Positions 23,174 to 30,863 of a stretch of 30,980 nt of DNA are shown piece after piece. The translations under genes and the position numbers were made by a program. Source of the DNA: Pelomonas sp036404855 (GTDB lineage: Bacteria; Pseudomonadota; Gammaproteobacteria; Burkholderiales; Burkholderiaceae_C). A model generated the notes under the pieces. The model was not told where the DNA came from, did not search any database, and worked only from the letters and a program-made list of their open reading frames with translations. Positions within the stretch are counted from its first letter, which is position 1, and every line of letters begins with the position of its first letter. The DNA is taken from contig NZ_DASWYS010000268.1 in assembly GCF_036404855.1 (NCBI RefSeq), forward strand, positions 1 through 30,980, in the 5' to 3' direction.

Positions 23174-23986
23174 ATGAGTGCAGAACAGATCGCCTTCATC
23201 GGCGGCGGCAACATGGCCAGCGCCATCATCGGCGGGCTGTTGCGCGCCGGCATGAAGCCCGCCCAATTCACCATCGTCGAGCCCCATGCGCCCCAGCGCG
23301 AGAAACTCGTCGGCGAGTTCGGTGTCGCGGCCCTGGCCGCGGGCGACGCAAGCCTGACCCGCGCCCATGTCGTCGTCTGGGCCGTCAAGCCACAGCTCTT
23401 CGGTGCGGCGTCGGAGCCCGTGAAAGCCTGGGTGGGCGGTGCGCTGCACCTGTCGGTCATGGCCGGCATCCGTTCCGAGGCCCTCGTCGCCGCCACGGGC
23501 AGCGAGCGCGTGGTGCGCGCCATGCCCAACACGCCGGCGCTGATCGGCCAGGGCATTGCCGGCCTGTTCGCACGGCCGGCCGTGTCGGCCGACGAGCGCG
23601 CCATCGTCGAGCGCCTGCTCGCGCCTACGGGGCAGACGCTGTGGGTCGCCCGCGAGGACGACCTCGACGCCGTGACGGCGCTGTCGGGCTCGGGCCCTGC
23701 GTATTTCTTCTTCTTCGTCGAAGCCATGATGGCTGCGGCGGTGGACATGGGCCTCACGGCCGCGCAGGGCCGGCGCCTGGCGCTGGCCACCTGCGCCGGC
23801 GCGGCCGGCCTGGGCCTGGCGTCGGACGAATCGCCCACAACGCTGCGTGAGCGCGTGACCAGCAAAGGGGGCACGACGCACGCAGCCATCGTCTCCCTGC
23901 AGGGAGACGCCGTCGATGTGGCCATCCGCCGGGCGGTGTTGGCAGCGCACAAACGCGCGGCGGAACTGGGTCGAGAATTCGGCTGA
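23174..23986 (+). CDS. proC: Pyrroline-5-carboxylate reductase
   Basis: ProC reduces 1-pyrroline-5-carboxylate to L-proline with NADPH, the last step of proline synthesis, in the cytosol. The 270-residue length is typical. The N-terminal Rossmann motif is FIGGGNMASAII (8-19); VWAVKPQ (about 68-74), RAMPNTPALIG (about 115-125), and the C-terminal dimer-domain segments LSGSGPAYFF and SKGGTTHAAI are family signatures. The ATG at 23174 is 10 bases after the diguanylate cyclase stop, and the ubiC ATG directly abuts the proC stop at 23986, suggesting a three-gene transcript. putA, which makes the same intermediate in the opposite direction, lies 9 kb away. Confidence 0.97.
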   Translation: MSAEQIAFIGGGNMASAIIGGLLRAGMKPAQFTIVEPHAPQREKLVGEFGVAALAAGDASLTRAHVVVWAVKPQLFGAASEPVKAWVGGALHLSVMAGIRSEALVAATGSERVVRAMPNTPALIGQGIAGLFARPAVSADERAIVERLLAPTGQTLWVAREDDLDAVTALSGSGPAYFFFFVEAMMAAAVDMGLTAAQGRRLALATCAGAAGLGLASDESPTTLRERVTSKGGTTHAAIVSLQGDAVDVAIRRAVLAAHKRAAELGREFG

Positions 23987-24529
23987 ATGGGCATTGCGAC
24001 GAGAGACAGCCTGCGCGACTGGTTGCGCGCGCCGGGCTCGCTGAGCCGCCGCCTGGCCCGCCTCGGTGAACGCTTCGAGGTGCAGGTGCTGCGCCAGGGT
24101 GTTGTGCCATTCCGGGCGCTGGAGCGCGCCGCGCTGGGCCTGCCGCCGCGCGGGCTGACGGTGGTGCGCGAAGTCATCCTGCGGGTGGACGGCGAGCCCC
24201 TGGTCTGGGCGCGCTCTGCCGTGCACCAGCGCGCCACCACGGGCCCCTGGCGGGCGCTGAAGGGCCTGGGTGCGAGGCCGCTCGCCCACCTGCTCTACGA
24301 TGACCCGATGATCAGCCGCAGCGAGCTGCAGCCGCGCCGTCTGTCACGTCCGGGCCACACCCGCCGCCATGCGGCCCGCCAGTGGCAGGCCGCCACCGGC
24401 GCCACCATGTCGCCGCAGATGCTGTGGTCGCGCAACTCGGTGTTCAGCCGTGGCGGCACGCAGTTGCGCGTCATGGAACTGTTCGCGCCGGCGCTGACCG
24501 GCCACAGACCGGGCCGGCCCTTCCCCTAG
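23987..24529 (+). CDS. ubiC: Chorismate--pyruvate lyase
   Basis: UbiC removes pyruvate from chorismate to give 4-hydroxybenzoate, the first committed step of ubiquinone synthesis. The 180 residues show the family layout: RDWLRAPGSLSRRL (about 6-23), VVREVIL with R61, VWARS with R76, LKGLGARPLAHLLYDDP (about 91-107), LWSRNSVF (about 146-153) and VMELFAPAL with E164. R76 and E164 correspond to the substrate-binding Arg and the catalytic Glu of the E. coli enzyme. The start is unambiguous: the ATG follows the proC TGA with no gap, so translation is probably coupled. The next enzyme, UbiA, is encoded about 5 kb away on the other strand. After the stop there are 155 bases (24530-24684) with no gene. 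Confidence 0.92.
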   Translation: MGIATRDSLRDWLRAPGSLSRRLARLGERFEVQVLRQGVVPFRALERAALGLPPRGLTVVREVILRVDGEPLVWARSAVHQRATTGPWRALKGLGARPLAHLLYDDPMISRSELQPRRLSRPGHTRRHAARQWQAATGATMSPQMLWSRNSVFSRGGTQLRVMELFAPALTGHRPGRPFP

Positions 24530-24684
24530 CTGTCGTAGACCTGACGCCCCTGTGGCGGAAGTGCTTTCGGGGTGTCATTTATTCGCGATTGACCCATAAA
24601 CTCGGTCCGTACCAGAGGGGCGTTAGTAGACTGAGCCGCGCAGCGTTGCGCAGGCCGGCAGGTTGACTGGAACTGGGGGCAATC

Positions 24685-25233
24685 ATGAACACGCGAGACG
24701 TGGTGATCTTCAGCGGGGAACGTTTTGTCGTGCCGCAGTGCATACAGAGAATCGACCATCTGTCGACGCATGGCTGGCAGCTGCGCTACGGTGGCACCAA
24801 GCTGTTTTCCGACCACAGCCAGGACGGCAGCGGCGCAAGGCGAGCGCTGGCGATGGCGACGAAGGAGCTCCTCAAACGCATCGCGACGCTGCCCGCGCCG
24901 TCGCGCCTGCGCCGCACGCCGAGCCGCAAGAAGCAGAGCGACCTGCCTTCGGGCATTTCCGGCCCCATCGTGCGCCAGCGCGCCGGCAGCCGCGTGCGTG
25001 ACTGCAGCTTTGCCGTGACGCTGCCGCGCTTCGGCGAGACGCCGTTGGCGCGCAGCGTCTACATCGGCACTGAGAACACCTACACCATCGAGCGCTATCA
25101 GGAGGCACTGCAGCGCGCCGTCGCGCTGCGGGAGAAGGCCGAGGCCGCCTACCAGCGCGCCGCGACCCGCGACCGCCGCGCCCAGGCCCAGGTGCTGAAA
25201 GTGAAAATGGGCAGTCTGCTCGGCAAGGGCTGA
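24685..25233 (+). CDS. Protein with two AP2-like repeats
   Basis: This 182-residue basic protein of uncertain function appears to contain two copies of a small three-strand plus helix fold like the AP2 DNA-binding domain. Copy 1 (about 20-67) has IQRID...GWQLRYGGTKLFSD then a helix ALAMATKELLKRI. Copy 2 (about 89-152) has SGISGPIVRQRAGSR...FAVTLPRFG...RSVYIGTE, then ERYQEALQRAVALREKA. The SGI-G start, the strands ending in a YIG-T segment and the following amphipathic helix are AP2-type features. A basic linker (RLRRTPSRKK) separates the copies, and the C-terminal 30 residues are basic. A DNA-binding role is likely but inferred. A GGGGG run sits six bases ahead of the ATG. It is preceded by a 155-base gap and followed by a 112-base gap, so it is probably monocistronic. 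Confidence 0.75.
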   Translation: MNTRDVVIFSGERFVVPQCIQRIDHLSTHGWQLRYGGTKLFSDHSQDGSGARRALAMATKELLKRIATLPAPSRLRRTPSRKKQSDLPSGISGPIVRQRAGSRVRDCSFAVTLPRFGETPLARSVYIGTENTYTIERYQEALQRAVALREKAEAAYQRAATRDRRAQAQVLKVKMGSLLGKG

Positions 25234-25345
25234 CGGGTCAGGTCATTTCTCCGTGCGGCGGGAGCGGCTGAAACCCGCTTGAACCGACGCGGGTGCCGGC
25301 GGCAGACACAATCGGCGGCCCTGGCTTCCATGCCCGTCGCTGCCC

Positions 25346-26488
25346 ATGCCTCCTGCCGCCTCTTTGCCCCACCGCGCGCTCTCGCTGCTGAACGCGCTGC
25401 GGCCCGCGCCGCAAGCCGTCAATGCGCGTGAGCGTCTGCGCGTGCTGCTCGGCGCCGGCATCGGCATCCTGCTGGCCGGCGCGCTCAGCCAGACGGCGCT
25501 GACGCCGGGCCTGCCCTGGCTGGTGGCGCCGCTGGGCGCAAGCGCGGTGCTGGTCTTCGGCCTGCCGGCCAGCCCGCTGGCCCAGCCCTGGGCGGTGCTC
25601 GGCGGCAACACGGTCTCGGCGCTGGTCGGCATCGCTTGCCTGCACTGGTTGCCGCTGCCGCCCATGGTGGTGGCCGCCGTCGCGGTCGCGCTGGCCATCG
25701 GCATGATGTTCCTGCTGCGCTGCCTGCATCCGCCCGGCGGCGCGGCCAGTCTGCTGATGGTGCTGACCGCGACCCAGGACTGGCACTTCGCGCTGCTGCC
25801 TGTGGCGCTGAACTCGCTGCTGCTGGTGCTGGCGGGCATGGTCTACAACGGCCTGACCGGTCGCCGCTACCCGCATGCCCAGCAGGCGCCCGCGCCGGCC
25901 GGCGCGCAGGTGGCGCCGCCGCGCTTCGGCGACGCCGAGCTCAACGCCGTCCTGGCCCGCTACAACCAGGTGCTGGACGTGCCGCGCGACGACCTCGCGG
26001 ACCTGCTGCACGAGGCTGAGTTGCTGAGCTACCGCAACCGGCTGGGCGGCCTGCGCTGCTCGGACATCATGTCCAGCCCCGTCATCACTGTCGAATTCGG
26101 CACGCCGCTGGCGCAGGCGTGGATGCTGCTGCAGGAGCACAACATCAAGGCCCTGCCGGTGGTGGACCGCGTGCAGCGCATCGTCGGCATCGTGACGCGG
26201 GCCGACTTCATGCGCGCAGCCGAGGCTGACCGGCGTGAAGGCCTGGCCGGCCGGCTGCAGACGCTGCTGCGACCCTCGCCGGCCACGCATTCGACCAAGC
26301 CAGAGGTAGTGGGCCAGATCATGAGTCGCCAGGTGCGGGTGGCCAGTGCCGATCGACCCATCGCCGGCCTGGTGCCGTTGTTCTCTGACACCGGTCACCA
26401 CCACATTCCCATCGTCGGCGAGCAGGCCCGGCTCGTCGGCATCCTCACGCAATCCGACCTTGTGAAAGCGCTCAGCCATGGCCCATGA
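25346..26488 (+). CDS. HPP family membrane protein with two CBS domains
   Basis: This 380-residue inner-membrane protein has an HPP-family domain (about 30-175) with about four to five helices. Signature segments are PLGASAVLVFGLPASPLAQP (62-81) and RCLHPPGGA (125-133), the HPP motif that names the family. It is followed by a hydrophilic region and two CBS domains (about 238-292 and 323-378; e.g. CSDIMSSPVITV, GQIMSRQVRVA), which usually bind adenine nucleotides and regulate the attached module. HPP proteins of plants and cyanobacteria have been linked to nitrite transport; whether that holds here is unknown. ATG at 25346 is the first suitable start but has no clear ribosome binding site. The 3' end overlaps the next gene by 11 bases. 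Confidence 0.93.
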   Translation: MPPAASLPHRALSLLNALRPAPQAVNARERLRVLLGAGIGILLAGALSQTALTPGLPWLVAPLGASAVLVFGLPASPLAQPWAVLGGNTVSALVGIACLHWLPLPPMVVAAVAVALAIGMMFLLRCLHPPGGAASLLMVLTATQDWHFALLPVALNSLLLVLAGMVYNGLTGRRYPHAQQAPAPAGAQVAPPRFGDAELNAVLARYNQVLDVPRDDLADLLHEAELLSYRNRLGGLRCSDIMSSPVITVEFGTPLAQAWMLLQEHNIKALPVVDRVQRIVGIVTRADFMRAAEADRREGLAGRLQTLLRPSPATHSTKPEVVGQIMSRQVRVASADRPIAGLVPLFSDTGHHHIPIVGEQARLVGILTQSDLVKALSHGP

Positions 26489-27509
26489 CCACGACAAATT
26501 CTGCTGGGGCGTCATCGGTCCCGGGGGCATCGCCAACCGTTTCGCCGCGGCGCTGGCCGCTGTGCCGGGCGCCCGCCTTGCCGCCGTATTCGCACGCGAC
26601 GCCGCCAAGGGCCAGGCCTTTGCGGCGAAGTGGCAGCGCGACGGCGAGACGGCGCGCGCCACGACAGCGCTGCCAGACCTGCTGGCCGACCCGAGCATCG
26701 ACGCCGTCTACATCGCCACGCCGCACTCCCACCATGGTGAGTACATCCGTGCCGCACTGGAGGCAGGCAAGCCCGTGCTGTGCGAGAAGCCGCTGGTGAC
26801 GTCGCGGGCGCAAGGGCAGGCCCTGGTGGACCTGGCACGGCAGCGGCAGGTCTTCCTGATGGAGGCGCTGTGGACGCGCTTCCTGCCGGCCTATGAGCTG
26901 GCCGGCCGCCTGTTGCGCGATGGCGCCATCGGCGAGCTGCGCGCGATGCAGTCGAGCTTCTGCTTTGCCGCCCCATTCGACCCGCTGCACCGCCAATGGA
27001 ACCCGGCATTGGCCGGCGGTGCACTGTGGGACATCGGCATCTACAACCTGGCGGTCACGCGCTGGGTGTTGCAGCAGATGAATGGCGGCGTCTGCCCGGA
27101 GCCGGTGTCCATGGAGGTGCAGGCCGAGATGGCGCCCACCGGCGTGGACGCGGCCGTGACGGCGACATTGCATTTCCCCGGTGGGGTCACGTCGCAGTTC
27201 CGCTGCGGCTTCGACGCGTCGTCGGTGAATGCTTTCGAGGCGCAGGGCTCCAAGGCCGGGCTGCGCTTCCCGGTGGACTTCTGGGGCGCCGAGGCCGTCG
27301 AGCTGGTCACGCGCAAGGCCCCCGCGGAGCGCTTTGCGGCGCCCTTCGCCGTCAATGGCTTCGAGGGCGAGATCGCCGAGGCCCAGGCCTGCATCCGCCA
27401 GGGCCTGATCGAAAGCCCGCGCATGCCCCACGCCGAGACGCTGGCCCTGCTGGGCTGGATGGACGCCATCCGCGCCCGCTTCCCCGGCGCCGCGACCCAG
27501 CAGGGTTGA
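26478..27509 (+). CDS. Gfo/Idh/MocA family oxidoreductase
   Basis: This is a 343-residue NAD(P)-dependent dehydrogenase. The N-terminal Rossmann fold begins WGVIGPGGIANRF (10-22); the substrate-site motif EKP is at 103-105, with Lys104 the usual catalytic base partner, and GGALWDIGIYNL (180-191) resembles the dimeric dihydrodiol/D-xylose dehydrogenase branch, in which a Tyr (here Y189) replaces the His of other family members. The substrate is not predictable but is likely a sugar or cyclic diol. The ATG lies inside the end of the HPP-CBS gene (11-base overlap), so the two are translationally coupled although their functions have no obvious connection. It is convergent with the S41 protease gene, nine bases away. 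Confidence 0.94.
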   Translation: MAHDHDKFCWGVIGPGGIANRFAAALAAVPGARLAAVFARDAAKGQAFAAKWQRDGETARATTALPDLLADPSIDAVYIATPHSHHGEYIRAALEAGKPVLCEKPLVTSRAQGQALVDLARQRQVFLMEALWTRFLPAYELAGRLLRDGAIGELRAMQSSFCFAAPFDPLHRQWNPALAGGALWDIGIYNLAVTRWVLQQMNGGVCPEPVSMEVQAEMAPTGVDAAVTATLHFPGGVTSQFRCGFDASSVNAFEAQGSKAGLRFPVDFWGAEAVELVTRKAPAERFAAPFAVNGFEGEIAEAQACIRQGLIESPRMPHAETLALLGWMDAIRARFPGAATQQG

Positions 27510-27518
27510 CGCGTCGAC

Positions 27519-29105
27519 CTAGCGCGGCAGCCAGATGCGGTTGCTGCGCGTCGGGTTGCGCTTGAGTGTCATGGCCGCAGCGCCTTCGCCGCCGGCGGCC
27601 TGCGCGCGCACGGTGGCGGTGGACGTGGACGCTCGCGCGGTGCAGACGCCGAGATCCACGTGGTCCAGTGCCGTGGCCAGCATGGCTTCGTTGGTGTCGC
27701 CCAGGGCGCGACCGAAGTCGTCGGCCACGCTGCAGCCCTTGACGAAGCGCGTGCCCGCCGTGCCGCTGGCGGTGGGCTCGAAGCCGTCCGCGTAGTCGCC
27801 GAAGCCCTGGGCATTCACGCCCGCGAATTCGATGGGGAAGTAGCTGACGCCGCAGTTGTCCTTGGCGGTGAAGCCATAGGGCTTGCCGCAGGTCTTGCCG
27901 CCGATCAGCACGACCTCCACCCCCACACCGCGCAGGCCGTTGATGACCGACTCGCTGGCGGAGCAGGTGCCCGATTGCGCCAGCACGTAGACGCGGCTCA
28001 AGTTCAACGCCGGCAGCACTTCTTCCCTGGTGCAGCGGTTGCCGACCAGGATGCACGACGTGTTGTAGAACGGCGTGACCTGGTTCTCGGCGCTGCGCTT
28101 GGCGCTGAAGCGCAGCGTCTCAAACGCCTGGCTGCCGGTGCGCGAGGCGCCGGCAATCATCGTGGCCAGTTCGCTGGCGATGTAGAGGTAGCCGCCACCG
28201 TTGTATCGCAGGTCCAGCACGAGTTCCTGCACGCCCTGGGCCTGGAAGCTGCGCGCGGCCGCGATGAGCTGGGCCTCTGCCGGCGCGATGTGGTCGTTGA
28301 AGAGCAGATAGCCCGCCCGCGTGCCCATCGGTGTCGTCACGACGCGGGCGACGGGCACCGGCGTCTTGGTGATGATGGCGCTCGTCAGGTTGCGCGTGAC
28401 CATCCCGCCGTTGACGCGAGCGAAGGTGAAGGAGCGCGCCGTGCTGGCCTTGCTGGGGTAGAGCGCCGCGTTCAGCAGATCGACGCTGGCGGCATCGGTC
28501 GCGTCGGCGTTGATGCCGTCGACGCTGTAGAGCTGGTCGCCGCGCACCACGCCCGCCAGATCGGCCGGGCTGCCGGCCTCGACGTAGGCGACGCGGATCT
28601 GGCGCGGCGGCGTCGCACTCGTCAGCTTCCATTCAATGCCGTAGCCGGCTTCCATGCCGCCGTCGCTGAGCGCCTCCCACTCGTCGGTCGGATAGGTGAA
28701 GCTGAAGCGGTCGCGACGCTGGCCGGTGTCGGTCAGGCTGGGCGTCTTCAGCGCTTCGAAATAGTTGTCCATCGCGGCATAGACGTCGCTGCCGCTGTAG
28801 CGTGCACCGCTCGGGTCCACGCGAGGCACCTCCTCGCGCCACAGGTAGGCCTCGTCAAGGTAGGCGCGCAGCCATTTCTTCTCGGTGTCCAGCGTGGACG
28901 TGCGCCGGTTGGCGCTGGCCAGCGTGTTGTTGGCGGCGCATTGCTGGGCAAAGCTGGACGACGGGCCGGCTGGATCCCCCGACAGGCCGCCTGAGTTGCC
29001 GCCGGGATCCGTGGACCCCGACGAACCCCCACCCCCGCCGCAGCCACTCAGGGCCAGACTCAGGGCCAAGCCCAGCGCCGAGGCGCCGCGCATCACATTC
29101 GACAT
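27519..29105 (-). CDS. Secreted S41 family peptidase lipoprotein with PDZ domain
   Basis: This 528-residue lipoprotein starts MSNVMRGASALGLALSLALSGC; lipobox LSGC makes C22 the acylated residue, followed by a Gly/Ser linker. A PDZ-like domain lies at about 150-240 (VEAGSPADLAGVVRGDQLYSVDG) and an S41 tail-specific-protease domain at about 255-480. The catalytic Ser-Lys pair appears as S382 in TCSASES and K408 in KTCGKPYG; LDLRYNGGGYL (298-308) is the conserved substrate-strand region. Several Cys (351, 358, 381, 406, 418, 458, 488) suggest disulfides in the periplasm or outside. ATG at 29105 is preferred, with GGGAGTGGGA just ahead. ubiA lies upstream on the same strand, 92 bases away. Substrate unknown. 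Confidence 0.92.
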   Translation of the reverse strand: MSNVMRGASALGLALSLALSGCGGGGGSSGSTDPGGNSGGLSGDPAGPSSSFAQQCAANNTLASANRRTSTLDTEKKWLRAYLDEAYLWREEVPRVDPSGARYSGSDVYAAMDNYFEALKTPSLTDTGQRRDRFSFTYPTDEWEALSDGGMEAGYGIEWKLTSATPPRQIRVAYVEAGSPADLAGVVRGDQLYSVDGINADATDAASVDLLNAALYPSKASTARSFTFARVNGGMVTRNLTSAIITKTPVPVARVVTTPMGTRAGYLLFNDHIAPAEAQLIAAARSFQAQGVQELVLDLRYNGGGYLYIASELATMIAGASRTGSQAFETLRFSAKRSAENQVTPFYNTSCILVGNRCTREEVLPALNLSRVYVLAQSGTCSASESVINGLRGVGVEVVLIGGKTCGKPYGFTAKDNCGVSYFPIEFAGVNAQGFGDYADGFEPTASGTAGTRFVKGCSVADDFGRALGDTNEAMLATALDHVDLGVCTARASTSTATVRAQAAGGEGAAAMTLKRNPTRSNRIWLPR

Positions 29106-29140
29106 AGTTCCCACTCCCTGCAGACTCGCAGTCAATGTAA

Positions 29141-29169
29141 GCGCGATTTCGCGCCGAGGCGGCCTCGGC
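29141..29169 (-). promoter_or_regulatory. Two abutting hairpins between ubiA and the S41 gene
   Basis: GCGCGA/TCGCGC at 29141-29154 (TT centre) and GCCGAGG/CCTCGGC at 29153-29169 (CGG loop) are perfect palindromes that overlap by two bases. They sit between the ubiA stop and the S41 start, both leftward. They may end the ubiA transcript or form structure in the S41 leader. No T-tract follows. Confidence 0.5.
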
Positions 29170-29197
29170 AGGCCGCACGAAGTGGGAGTTATTTACC

Positions 29198-30097
29198 TCA
29201 GCGCAGAGTCAGATCGACGACCGTGCCGGCAAACACCGCGAAACCCACCCAATGGTTGGCGCGGAAGGCGCGGAAGCAGTCGTCGCGCTGGCGCTTGCGG
29301 ATCAGCGTGAAATGCCAGACGGCCTGCGCCGCCGCCGCCGTGATGCCGAGCAGGAACCAGCGGCCCAGGCCCAGCCGCAGGCTCAACGCCGTCCACAGGC
29401 CCAGGTAGATCGCGTAGAAGGCCATGATGCCGGCCACGTCCCAGCGACCCAGCGCGATGGCCGAGGAGCGCACGCCGATGCGCAGGTCATCGTCGCGGTC
29501 CACCATGGCGTACTCGGTGTCGTAGGCCAGCACCCAGAAAAGGTTGGCCACAAGCATCGCCCAAGCCGACAGGGGCACCGAATGCAGGTGCCATTCCACG
29601 CCGCCCAGCGCCGCGGCGAAGGCCATCGGGATGCCGAAGGAGAACGCGACGCCCAGCACCGCCTGCGGCATGGCCAGCACGCGCTTGGCGAACGGGTACA
29701 CGATGGCCACGGCCAGCGCCGCGAAGCTCAGCAGGATGGCCGGCGGGTTGGTCGTCAGCACCAGGCCGAAGGACAGCAGCGACAAGGCCGCGCCGAGCAG
29801 CAGGGCCTCCTTCACGGACACCGCGCCCGTCGTCACGGGTCGCAGGGCGGTGCGTTGCACATGGCGGTCGAAGTCGCGGTCGGCCACGTCGTTGACGCAG
29901 CAGCCGGCCGAGCGCATCAGCACGGTACCCAGCGTGAAGACAACCAGGAGATGCCAGCCTGGCCAGCCGTCAGCGGCGATCCAGAGCGCCGACAGCGTCG
30001 GCCACAGCAGCAGCAGCCAGCCGGCCGGGCGGTCCCAGCGGATCAGCTGGAGGTAGAGGGCCAGGCGCGATGGCGCAGCGGCGGGAACATAACTCAT
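29198..30097 (-). CDS. ubiA: 4-hydroxybenzoate octaprenyltransferase
   Basis: UbiA attaches the polyprenyl tail to 4-hydroxybenzoate in the inner membrane, the second step of ubiquinone synthesis. The 299-residue protein has about eight to nine transmembrane helices and both Asp-rich motifs that bind magnesium and the prenyl diphosphate: NDVADRDFD (69-77) and DTEYAMVDRDDD (193-204). RWDRPAGWLLLLWPTLSALW (20-39) is also a bacterial UbiA signature, and RPVTTG follows the first motif. The ATG at 30095-30097 gives the normal N-terminus; the longer frame beyond it is antisense to the GST gene. It is divergent from that GST gene with 57 bases between starts, and its substrate is made by the UbiC encoded at 23987-24529. 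Confidence 0.96.
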   Translation of the reverse strand: MSYVPAAAPSRLALYLQLIRWDRPAGWLLLLWPTLSALWIAADGWPGWHLLVVFTLGTVLMRSAGCCVNDVADRDFDRHVQRTALRPVTTGAVSVKEALLLGAALSLLSFGLVLTTNPPAILLSFAALAVAIVYPFAKRVLAMPQAVLGVAFSFGIPMAFAAALGGVEWHLHSVPLSAWAMLVANLFWVLAYDTEYAMVDRDDDLRIGVRSSAIALGRWDVAGIMAFYAIYLGLWTALSLRLGLGRWFLLGITAAAAQAVWHFTLIRKRQRDDCFRAFRANHWVGFAVFAGTVVDLTLR

Positions 30098-30154
30098 GGG
30101 GGCATTCTCGCAACTCCACAATCCGCGGTGCGCTTCACTGTCCCTGCCGCCGTC

Positions 30155-30859
30155 ATGTCCATTCTCAGTGCCTTCCCCATCTCCAGGAAGTGGCCCGCCA
30201 CTCATCCGGATCGTCTGCAGCTGTACTCGCTGCCCACGCCCAACGGCGTGAAGGTATCCATCGCGCTGGAGGAAACCGGTCTGCCCTACGAGCCGCATCT
30301 GGTGAGGTTCGACACCAACGATCAGCTCAGTCCCGAGGTCCTCTCGCTGAACCCGAACAACAAGATCCCCGCCATCATCGACCCCGACGGCCCGGGGGGG
30401 CGGCCGCTGGCACTGTTCGAGAGCGGTGCCATCCTGGTCTATCTTGCTGGCAAGACCGGCCAGCTGCTGCCCGCCGATCCGGCCCAGCGTTACGAGGCCT
30501 TGCAGTGGTTGATGTTCCAGATGGGCGGCATCGGGCCGATGTTCGGCCAGGTCGGCTTCTTCCACAAATTCGCTGGCAAGGACTTTGAAGACAAGCGCCC
30601 GCGCGACCGCTACGTCGCCGAGGCGCGCCGCCTGCTGGCCGTGTTGAACGGCCATCTGAAGGACAGGGACTGGCTGGCCGGCGACGAGTACGGCATCGCC
30701 GACATCGCGACCTTCCCGTGGATCAACAACCTGGTCGGCTTCTATGGCGCCGGCGACCTCGTTGGCTACGGCGACTTCCAGGAGGTGGATCGGGTGCTGA
30801 AGACCTTCCTCGCGCGTCCGGCGGTGCAGCGCGGGCTGAAGATCCCGGCGCGGGACTGA
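30155..30859 (+). CDS. Glutathione S-transferase, nu-class/YfcG-like
   Basis: This 234-residue cytosolic protein has an N-terminal thioredoxin-like domain (about 20-105) and a C-terminal helical domain (about 110-230). The active-site segment LPTPNGVKVSIALEE (about 26-40) with Thr-Pro-Asn, LNPNNKIPAIIDPDGP (about 65-80) and ESGAILVYLA (about 89-98; the Glu-Ser pair binds the glutathione gamma-glutamyl group) match the YfcG/YghU/Ure2p-like nu class, which uses Thr/Asn rather than a catalytic Tyr and shows disulfide-bond reductase activity. The linker LMFQMGGIGPMFGQVGFF is also characteristic of the class. The start at 30155 is chosen from family length; the frame is open well upstream but lies antisense to ubiA. 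Confidence 0.93.
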   Translation: MSILSAFPISRKWPATHPDRLQLYSLPTPNGVKVSIALEETGLPYEPHLVRFDTNDQLSPEVLSLNPNNKIPAIIDPDGPGGRPLALFESGAILVYLAGKTGQLLPADPAQRYEALQWLMFQMGGIGPMFGQVGFFHKFAGKDFEDKRPRDRYVAEARRLLAVLNGHLKDRDWLAGDEYGIADIATFPWINNLVGFYGAGDLVGYGDFQEVDRVLKTFLARPAVQRGLKIPARD

Positions 30860-30863
30860 GGCT

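Noticed and set aside
24530..24684. Possible promoter boxes (TTGACC at 24589, TAGACT at 24627) ahead of the AP2-like gene.
   Set aside because: The boxes are 32 bases apart, far from the 16-18 needed, and no better pair was found; the region is simply a gene-free 155-base gap.
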